Assembly (NCBI GenBank): GCA_003522105.1
Contig: DPGF01000106.1
Coordinates: forward strand, 5,510 to 25,835
Direction of reading: 5' to 3'
Origin: Oscillibacter sp.
GTDB taxonomy: Bacteria > Bacillota > Clostridia > Oscillospirales > Oscillospiraceae
Length of the DNA stretch: 20,326 nucleotides
A program made the position numbers and the translations under genes. Numbering within the stretch: position 1 is the first letter of the stretch; every line of letters begins with the position of its first letter. A model generated the notes under the pieces. That model saw only the letters and a program-made list of their open reading frames with translations. It searched no databases and was not told the origin of the DNA. Positions 15,400 through 20,326 of the stretch are shown here, piece after piece.

Positions 15400-17907
15400 A
15401 TGAAGTACGATTTTACAGCCATTGAGAAAAAATGGCAGGAAAAGTGGGAGCAGGAAAAGCCCTATGCTGCCGTAACAGGCGACAAGCGCCCCAAGTTCTA
15501 CGGCCTCATTGAGTTCCCGTATCCCTCCGCCGCTGGCCTGCACGTCGGCCATCCGCGCCCGTTTACGGCGATGGACATCATCTGCCGCAAGAAGCGCATG
15601 CAGGGTTACAACGTCCTCAACCCCATGGGCTTTGACGCCTTCGGCCTGCCGACGGAGAATTTTGCCATCAAGAACCACATTCACCCCGCCATCATTACGG
15701 CGCAGAACATCAAGAACTTCACCCGCCAGCTCAAGATGCTCGGCTACGGCTTCGACTGGGATCGCGTGGTGGACACGACCGACCCGAGCTACTACAAGTG
15801 GACGCAGTGGATTTTCCTGCAGATGTTCAAGCATGACCTTGCCTACAAGACCACGATGCCTGTCAACTGGTGCACGAGCTGCAAGTGCGTGCTTGCCAAT
15901 GAAGAGGTCGTTGAGGGCGTGTGCGAGCGCTGCGGCGCGCCCGTTATCCGCAAGGAAAAGAGCCAGTGGATGCTGCGCATCACGAAGTATGCCGACCGCC
16001 TGATCGACGATCTTGACGAGGTCGACTACATCGAGCGCGTCAAGACCCAGCAGCGCAACTGGATCGGCCGCTCTACCGGCACGGAGGTCACCTTCAAGAC
16101 CAACACCGGCGATGACGTCACCGTTTACACCACGCGCGTTGATACCCTCTTCGGCGTGACCTACACGGTCATTTCTCCCGAGCACCCGATGCTCAAGAAG
16201 TGGAAGGATCTCATCAAGAACTGGGACGAGGTCGAGGCCTATCAGGCTGCCGCCGCCCGCAAGAGTGACTTTGAGCGCGGCGAGCTCAACAAGGAAAAGA
16301 CCGGCGTGCGCCTTGAGGGCATTGAGGTCATCAACCCCGCCACCGGCAAGGTCGTGCCGATGTTCGTCTCCGACTACGTCTTGATGGGCTACGGCACGGG
16401 CATTGTCATGGGCGTTCCCGGCCACGACCAGCGCGACTGGGACTTCGCCACGGCCTTCGGCCTTCCCATCGTGGAGGTCGTCGAGGGCGGCGACATCACG
16501 AAGGAAGCCTTCACGCTCAAGGACGACACCGGCATTATGGTAAACTCCGGCTTCCTCAACGGCATGACCGTCAAGGAGGCCATCCCCGCGATGAAGAAGT
16601 ACGCCGTCGAGCAGGGCTGGGGCCGCGAAAAGGTCAACTATAAGCTGCGCGACTGGGTCTTCTCCCGCCAGCGCTACTGGGGCGAGCCGATCCCCCTTGT
16701 CAACTGCCCCAAGTGCGGTTGGGTGCCTGTTCCCGAGGAGGAACTGCCGCTCGTTCTGCCGCAGGTGGACAGCTACGAGCTGACCGATGACGGCGAGAGC
16801 CCGCTTTCCAAGATGACCGACTGGGTCAACACCAAGTGCCCCAAGTGCGGGTGCGACGCCAAGCGCGAGACCGACACCATGCCCCAGTGGGCGGGTTCTT
16901 CGTGGTACTTCCTGCGCTATATGGATCCGCACAACGACCATGAGCCTGTCTCTCACGAGGCGGAGCAGTACTGGGGCCCTGTGGACTGGTACAACGGCGG
17001 CATGGAGCACACCACGCTGCACCTGCTCTACTCCCGCTTCTGGCACAAGTTCCTCTACGACATCGGCGTTGTCCACACGAAGGAGCCCTATGCCAAGCGC
17101 ACGAGCCACGGCATGATCCTCGGCCAGAACCCGCACTACGTCGGCAACGTCTCCACGCAGGAGGAGAAGGACGCGCTCATCGCCAAGTACGGCAATCAGG
17201 CGCTGCGCCCGGCGGTCAAGATGAGTAAGTCCCTCGGCAACGTCGTCAACCCCGATGATGTCGTCAAGGCCTACGGCGCGGACACGATGCGCCTTTATAT
17301 CATGTTCATCGGCGACTTTGAAAAGGTCGCCACCTGGTCGGACGACGCCGTCAAGGGCTGCAAGCGCTTCCTCGACCGCGTGTGGAACCTCGCCGATCAG
17401 GTGACGGAGGAAGAGGGCGTTTCCGAAAAGAACGCGCCCATCGTCCACAAGACCATCAAGAAGGTCACGGACGACATCGATACGCTCAAGATGAACACCG
17501 CCATCGCCGCCCTTATGGCCATGGTCAACGAGTTCTATTCCAACGGTCTCAGCCGCGGTGACTTCGAAGCGCTGCTGCTCATGCTCTCTCCGTTCGCACC
17601 CCACATGGTCGAAGAGCTGTGGGAGCAGAAGGGCTTTGCCGCCAAGCACGAGGGCAAGATGGCGATGCAGTGCGCGTGGCCGGAGTATGACGAGAGCAAG
17701 ACCGTCGCTTCCTCCGTTGAGATGGCCGTTCAGGTCGGCGGCAAGCTCAAGGGCACGATCACCGTTCCTGTGGACAGCGATCAGGATACTGTTGTCGAAG
17801 CGGCAAAGGCAAACGAAAAGGTCGCCAAGGCCATCGCCGGCATGCAGATCGTCAAGGTCATTCACGTCAAGAACAAGCTCGTCAACCTGATCGTGAAGCC
17901 CTGCTGA
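15400..17907 (+). CDS. leuS: Leucyl-tRNA synthetase
   Basis: Class I aminoacyl-tRNA synthetase that charges tRNA-Leu. The 835 residues are typical of bacterial LeuRS. The HIGH box reads HVGH (48-51) in YPSAAGLHVGHPRPFTAMD, and KMSKS is at 607-611 (VKMSKSLGNVVNPDD). Between them lie the CP1 editing insert (about 220-400, with RSTGTEVTF and GVPGHDQRDWDFA) and two Cys motifs, CPKCGWVP and CPKCGCD, plus an earlier CTSCK...CERCG, candidate zinc knuckles. PQWAGSSWYFLRYMDP is the conserved pre-KMSKS block. The C-terminal anticodon-binding and tail domains are complete. ATG follows AAGGAGA at 15387-15393. The gene is controlled by the T-box leader in front of it. No clear terminator follows, so transcripts may run into rpsU. 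Confidence 0.98.
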   Translation: MKYDFTAIEKKWQEKWEQEKPYAAVTGDKRPKFYGLIEFPYPSAAGLHVGHPRPFTAMDIICRKKRMQGYNVLNPMGFDAFGLPTENFAIKNHIHPAIITAQNIKNFTRQLKMLGYGFDWDRVVDTTDPSYYKWTQWIFLQMFKHDLAYKTTMPVNWCTSCKCVLANEEVVEGVCERCGAPVIRKEKSQWMLRITKYADRLIDDLDEVDYIERVKTQQRNWIGRSTGTEVTFKTNTGDDVTVYTTRVDTLFGVTYTVISPEHPMLKKWKDLIKNWDEVEAYQAAAARKSDFERGELNKEKTGVRLEGIEVINPATGKVVPMFVSDYVLMGYGTGIVMGVPGHDQRDWDFATAFGLPIVEVVEGGDITKEAFTLKDDTGIMVNSGFLNGMTVKEAIPAMKKYAVEQGWGREKVNYKLRDWVFSRQRYWGEPIPLVNCPKCGWVPVPEEELPLVLPQVDSYELTDDGESPLSKMTDWVNTKCPKCGCDAKRETDTMPQWAGSSWYFLRYMDPHNDHEPVSHEAEQYWGPVDWYNGGMEHTTLHLLYSRFWHKFLYDIGVVHTKEPYAKRTSHGMILGQNPHYVGNVSTQEEKDALIAKYGNQALRPAVKMSKSLGNVVNPDDVVKAYGADTMRLYIMFIGDFEKVATWSDDAVKGCKRFLDRVWNLADQVTEEEGVSEKNAPIVHKTIKKVTDDIDTLKMNTAIAALMAMVNEFYSNGLSRGDFEALLLMLSPFAPHMVEELWEQKGFAAKHEGKMAMQCAWPEYDESKTVASSVEMAVQVGGKLKGTITVPVDSDQDTVVEAAKANEKVAKAIAGMQIVKVIHVKNKLVNLIVKPC

Positions 17908-17947
17908 GCGGAATTTCGGAGTTTTTTGAAAATATGAGAAAAGATTA

Positions 17948-17976
17948 TTGACAAGCTGCGATTTTTCTCATATAAT
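17948..17976 (+). promoter_or_regulatory. Perfect consensus promoter of rpsU
   Basis: TTGACA (17948-17953), exactly 17 bases, then TATAAT (17971-17976): both hexamers match the housekeeping sigma consensus fully. Start of transcription is expected near 17983. Confidence 0.92.
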
Positions 17977-17985
17977 ACCACCGTT

Positions 17986-18032
17986 AGTCATGTAAGTGAC
18001 TCTTAAAGAGCACCCAGGATAGAGCCGGGTGC
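17986..18032 (+). promoter_or_regulatory. Structured 5' leader of rpsU
   Basis: Two short hairpins follow the predicted start. The first is AGTCA-TGTAAG-TGACT (17986-18001). The second pairs GCACCC and GG (18010-18018) with CC and GGGTGC (18025-18032), with one bulged A and loop ATAGAG. Neither is followed by a T run, so they are not terminators. The second ends four bases before a double ribosome binding site (GGAGG at 18036, GGGAGGG at 18039-18045). Possible roles are transcript stability or feedback control of S21; this is inference. Confidence 0.5.
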
Positions 18033-18054
18033 ATCGGAGGGAGGGAAAACATAA

Positions 18055-18240
18055 ATGTCCGAGATCCATGTCAAGGAGGGCGAGTCTCTCGACAGCGCAC
18101 TCAAGCGCTTCAAGAGAAGCTGCGCCAAGGCCGGCATCGTGGCGGAGGTCCGCAAGAGAGAGTGCTATGAGAGCCCCAGTGTCAAGCGCCGCAAGAAGAG
18201 CGAGGCCGCCCGTAAGAACCGCAACAAGCGTTATTACTAA
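18055..18240 (+). CDS. rpsU: 30S ribosomal protein S21
   Basis: A 61-residue basic protein of the small subunit platform, near the anti-Shine-Dalgarno end of 16S rRNA, where it helps start-site recognition. The sequence shows the full S21 pattern: EIHVKEGESLDSALKRFKR at the start, the conserved CAKAGIVAEVRKRECYESPS centre and a Lys/Arg-rich tail ending KNRNKRYY. The ATG sits nine bases after a GGGAGGG site. It is a one-gene unit with an ideal promoter and a strong terminator, as suits an abundant ribosomal protein. Its place next to yqeG and leuS differs from the common yqeY or dnaG neighbourhoods. Confidence 0.97.
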   Translation: MSEIHVKEGESLDSALKRFKRSCAKAGIVAEVRKRECYESPSVKRRKKSEAARKNRNKRYY

Positions 18241-18250
18241 GATCCTTTGA

Positions 18251-18286
18251 AAATAGACCCATCACAGTGTGATGGGTCTATTTTTT
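18251..18286 (+). terminator. Terminator after rpsU, probably shared with the convergent gene
   Basis: Fifteen-base perfect arms at 18251-18265 and 18269-18283 (AAATAGACCCATCAC / GTGATGGGTCTATTT) with a three-base loop AGT and further T residues to 18286. On the minus strand the same stem starts five bases after the stop of the convergent gene and ends in a weaker T stretch, so it can serve both directions. Confidence 0.9.
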
Positions 18287-18287
18287 G

Positions 18288-19040
18288 CTATTTTGCCTGC
18301 AAAAGATCCGCTATCTCGGGATACATGACAAAGGCCGACGGGATACCGAGCCTTTGGGCGAGGCTGACTTTTTGCCGCAATGTTTCTTCATCGTCGAAGA
18401 GCACAAAGTGCGTTCCGCGTTCCGCGGAATAGGTAAAATAGTTTGCCATCAGCTCGCGGGAGAAGTAAACGGAGGAGTGGTGCTTCTGCCGCAGAGAAAG
18501 CAGCTCTTCACGCGTCAGCGGTGTGCCGCAGCCCGTGGGGCAGGGGAGCGGAAAGTCCATCATCACGCGCTCTAAATCAAGCGCCAGATGCGCCGCGCCA
18601 TAGCGATTGATGTTCTCCTCCAGCAGTACGCGCAGCGATCCGCCGGAGATGCCCGTGCCGATGAGCAGCGCCGCGCCCTCTGCGGGGAGGGTGAGGGGAG
18701 AAAAGAGCGCCAGCCCGTGTGCAGATAGCTGTCCGGCGAGCTGCGTGAGAAAGAATAGCCGGTCGGTGTGGGCGGGGGATTCAAAGTCTGCCAGCACGCC
18801 TTGAAAGCCACGCCGGACGCATTCGGCAGCAATGGCGCGGCAGAGCGCGTCCGCACGCGGGATCGAACCGGAACAGCGGTCGGAAAGACCCATCAGCCCA
18901 CCATGCGGAAGATTTGCCGCGGCGCAGCGTGTCAGGCAGCCGCCCTGCCCCACGGCATAGGCCATGTGAACGAGCGGCAGCGGAGGCGGCGCAGGAAGCT
19001 GGGAAAGCGCCTTCGGCGTAATGGCAAGATAGGTGCGCAA
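18288..19040 (-). CDS. GH18-like TIM-barrel protein of unknown function
   Basis: A 250-residue protein and the only minus-strand gene here. I do not recognise a named family with certainty. RRGFQGVLADFESPA (76-90) resembles the glycosyl hydrolase 18 strand that ends in the catalytic Glu (here E87). HFVLFDDEETLRQKVSLAQRLGIPSAFVMYPE (211-242) resembles the last barrel strands of spore-type GH18 proteins such as YaaH, where a D-x-x-S-x-x-x-K segment leads to a final hydrophobic strand. The usual DxxDxDxE motif is only partly kept, so it may be a weak or inactive enzyme. No signal peptide or LysM domain is present. The start is TTG at 19040, with AAGGGGGG at 19043-19050 just upstream. Third positions are GC-rich like the neighbours, so it looks native. 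Confidence 0.7.
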   Translation of the reverse strand: MRTYLAITPKALSQLPAPPPLPLVHMAYAVGQGGCLTRCAAANLPHGGLMGLSDRCSGSIPRADALCRAIAAECVRRGFQGVLADFESPAHTDRLFFLTQLAGQLSAHGLALFSPLTLPAEGAALLIGTGISGGSLRVLLEENINRYGAAHLALDLERVMMDFPLPCPTGCGTPLTREELLSLRQKHHSSVYFSRELMANYFTYSAERGTHFVLFDDEETLRQKVSLAQRLGIPSAFVMYPEIADLLQAK

Positions 19041-19051
19041 AAAATCCCCCC

Positions 19052-19080
19052 TTGTGAAAAGCGCATTCGGCGCGTATAAT
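19052..19080 (+). promoter_or_regulatory. Promoter of yqeG
   Basis: TTGTGA (19052-19057), a 17-base spacer and a perfect TATAAT (19075-19080). The -35 lies immediately beside the ribosome binding site of the divergent gene, so the two units share a very short control region. Confidence 0.83.
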
Positions 19081-19114
19081 AGTCACGATACATTATGCGC
19101 GATAGGAGACCGCT

Positions 19115-19627
19115 ATGCTCAGCCTGCTTTGCCCGCAATGGGTGTTTGACGATTATACGGCCGTGACGCCGGAGTTTTTGCATGCGCGCGGCGTAAAGCT
19201 GCTGCTCTCAGACCTTGACTTTACGCTTGCGCCGAAAAAGCAGAGCGAGCCTGACGAGAAACTCAAAGCATGGATCGAGCGTTTACAGGCGACGGGGATC
19301 AAGGTTGCGATTTTGTCGAACAACCGAAGCAGCGTTCGCGTGGAGAAGTTCTGCAAGCCGCTCGGCATCGGCTATGTGGGTCATGCGGGAAAGCCCGGCA
19401 CGCGCGGCTTTCAAGAGGCCATGGCGCGCAGCGGTGTGGGCGCGGGTGAAACGGCGATGCTCGGCGACAAGCTGCTGACCGATACGCTCGGCGCGCGCCG
19501 CAGCGGCGTTCTGATGCTGATGGTCGAACCCAAGGGCGGGCCGGACGGCGCGTGGAACCATGTGCTGCATGCATTGCAGGAGCCGTTCAAGCGGAAAAGC
19601 GCGCACGACGAGCGGAAAAAACGCTGA
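19115..19627 (+). CDS. yqeG: YqeG family HAD-superfamily (IIIA) phosphatase
   Basis: A 170-residue HAD phosphatase of the YqeG/GEP4 type. The mitochondrial relative Gep4 dephosphorylates phosphatidylglycerophosphate, and bacterial YqeG is often near aroE/yqeH/yhbY/nadD genes. HAD motif I is LLSDLDFTLAP (31-41), with the two Asp of DxD; most YqeG proteins have DLDNTL, here Asn is replaced by Phe. Motif II is ILSNNRSS, motif III the Lys in AGKPGTRGF, and motif IV GDKLLTDTLGARRSG. The start matches the family (MLSLLCPQWVFDDYTAVTPE). AGGAG precedes the ATG. The C terminus is a short basic tail. The stop codon is embedded in an 18-base palindrome. Substrate is inferred from the family only. Confidence 0.92.
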   Translation: MLSLLCPQWVFDDYTAVTPEFLHARGVKLLLSDLDFTLAPKKQSEPDEKLKAWIERLQATGIKVAILSNNRSSVRVEKFCKPLGIGYVGHAGKPGTRGFQEAMARSGVGAGETAMLGDKLLTDTLGARRSGVLMLMVEPKGGPDGAWNHVLHALQEPFKRKSAHDERKKR

Positions 19628-19642
19628 AATTTGCAAATTTCA
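19625..19642. repeat. 18-base perfect palindrome between yqeG and efp
   Basis: TGAAATTTGCAAATTTCA reads the same on both strands. It covers the yqeG stop codon and ends 22 bases before the efp -35 box. It has no loop or T run, so it is a poor terminator; an operator site is possible but unproven. Confidence 0.75.
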
Positions 19643-19664
19643 CCCACAACATCAGGAAAAACAC

Positions 19665-19693
19665 TTGCATTGCCGCACTATATGCGGTAAAAT
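19665..19693 (+). promoter_or_regulatory. Probable efp promoter containing an inverted repeat
   Basis: TTGCAT (19665-19670), a 17-base spacer and TAAAAT (19688-19693). The spacer and the start of the -10 hold an inverted repeat, TTGCCGCA (19670-19677) and TGCGGTAA (19683-19690), matching at seven of eight positions around a five-base centre. The -35 is weak, which may suit regulation. Confidence 0.6.
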
Positions 19694-19726
19694 ACCATAG
19701 GTTTAGAACCGATACTTTGTGAATTT

Positions 19727-19747
19727 GAGGATAGCGATGATATCCTC
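19727..19747 (+). promoter_or_regulatory. 5'-UTR hairpin upstream of efp
   Basis: GAGGATA (19727-19733) and TATCCTC (19741-19747) form a seven-base perfect stem with loop GCGATGA. It ends nine bases before the AGGAGG ribosome binding site and has no T run. Confidence 0.5.
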
Positions 19748-19769
19748 GGGAATACAGGAGGAAACAGTT

Positions 19770-20326
19770 ATGGCAACGATTACCGCTGGTGAGTTCAGAA
19801 ACGGTAAAGTATTCGAAATGGAAGGCAAGTATTATCAGGTCGTCGAGTTCCAGCATGTCAAGCCCGGTAAGGGCGCGGCCTTCGTGCGCACCAAGATGAA
19901 GAACGTCGTTACCGGCGGCGTGACCGAAACTTCTTTCAACCCCACGGCGAAGTTCGAGGAAGTGGCCATCGAGCGCAAGAACATGGAGTACAGCTACAAC
20001 GACGGCGATCTGTACTACTTCATGGATCAGGAGACCTATGATATGGTTCCCCTGAACCGCGATATGCTCGGCGATGCGTTCCGCTTCGTCAAGGAGAACA
20101 CGATGTGCATGATCCTGTCCATCAAGGGCAATGTCTTCGGCGTCGAGCCCCCCAACTTCGTTGACCTTGAGGTCACCGAGACCGAGCCGGGTCTGGCCGG
20201 CAACACCGCGACCAACACCCTCAAGCCTGCAACGCTCGAGACCGGCGCGGAGATCAAGGTGCCGCTCTTCATCAATATCGGCGACAAGATCCAGATCGAC
20301 ACCCGCACGGGCGAGTATATCGGCCG
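19770..20326 (+). CDS. efp: Elongation factor P, cut by window end
   Basis: tRNA-shaped factor that binds between the P and E sites and relieves ribosomes stalled at polyproline stretches. The frame runs from ATG 19770 without a stop to the window edge, giving 185 codons plus two bases; EF-P usually has about 185-188 residues, so only the last few are missing. The KOW-like domain I starts MATITAGEFRNGKVFEM, and the tip loop is HVKPGKGAAFVR with K34 at the position equivalent to modified K32 of Bacillus EF-P. Domains II and III are complete up to the family signature NIGDKIQIDTRTGEYIG. AGGAGG at 19757-19762 precedes the start. The poly-Pro motif is not evident in nearby genes except the Pro-rich N terminus of the convergent GH18-like gene. 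Confidence 0.97.
   Translation, partial: MATITAGEFRNGKVFEMEGKYYQVVEFQHVKPGKGAAFVRTKMKNVVTGGVTETSFNPTAKFEEVAIERKNMEYSYNDGDLYYFMDQETYDMVPLNRDMLGDAFRFVKENTMCMILSIKGNVFGVEPPNFVDLEVTETEPGLAGNTATNTLKPATLETGAEIKVPLFINIGDKIQIDTRTGEYIG

Noticed and set aside
15322..17865. Minus-strand open frame (847 codons) opposite leuS
   Set aside because: It spans the whole LeuRS gene in the antisense and runs into the T-box terminator. It has no recognisable domain; LeuRS itself is certain.
17908..17947. Terminator after leuS
   Set aside because: A TTTTTT run is present, but no stable stem precedes it.

Overview
This window is GC-rich chromosomal DNA from a Gram-positive bacterium of the class Clostridia. The best fit by gene order and protein style is an Oscillospirales-type (Ruminococcaceae/Oscillospiraceae) gut anaerobe; that placement is inference. 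It rests on a leucine T-box leader, DegV, YqeG, TepA and YqeK family proteins, an LCP protein, S21 and EF-P in one neighbourhood, AGGAGG-type ribosome binding sites and frequent TTG/GTG starts. The window is almost entirely housekeeping. I see no phage, insertion sequence, CRISPR array, toxin-antitoxin or defence genes, and no tRNA or rRNA gene.

Layout. (1) 1-3429: the 3' end of prfA, a fused Sua5-CoaE gene and an M18 aminopeptidase, closed by a strong terminator. (2) 3608-5037: DegV and a nitroreductase, closed by a terminator. (3) 5135-5854: TepA-like ClpP-fold protease with its own terminator. (4) 5903-15029: a clear promoter drives a tight cluster of about 9 kb: smc, ftsY, a DUF6487-like zinc-ribbon protein, an XTP/dITP pyrophosphatase, YhbY, a fused NadD-YqeK, an LCP wall enzyme with a repeat tail, and rsfS. 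(5) 15056-17907: promoter, leucine T-box leader and leuS. (6) 17948-18283: a perfect consensus promoter, a structured leader, rpsU and a terminator shared with a convergent gene. (7) 18288-19040, minus strand: the only minus-strand gene, a GH18-like protein of unknown role. (8) 19052-19627: promoter and the YqeG HAD phosphatase. (9) 19625-20326: an 18-bp perfect palindrome, promoter, 5'-UTR hairpin and efp, cut by the window end only a few residues short of completion.

The genes share themes of translation and ribosome assembly (RF1, t6A synthesis, YhbY, RsfS, LeuRS, S21, EF-P), chromosome and membrane biogenesis (SMC, FtsY, LCP) and cofactor or nucleotide housekeeping (CoaE, NadD, dITPase, YqeK). 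The points most worth a second look are the two gene fusions, which both put a cofactor enzyme into a bifunctional protein and both start with TTG; the orphan GH18-like gene; the palindrome and inverted repeat around the efp promoter; the structured rpsU leader; and the LCP repeat tail. I did not find a convincing new multi-gene system.
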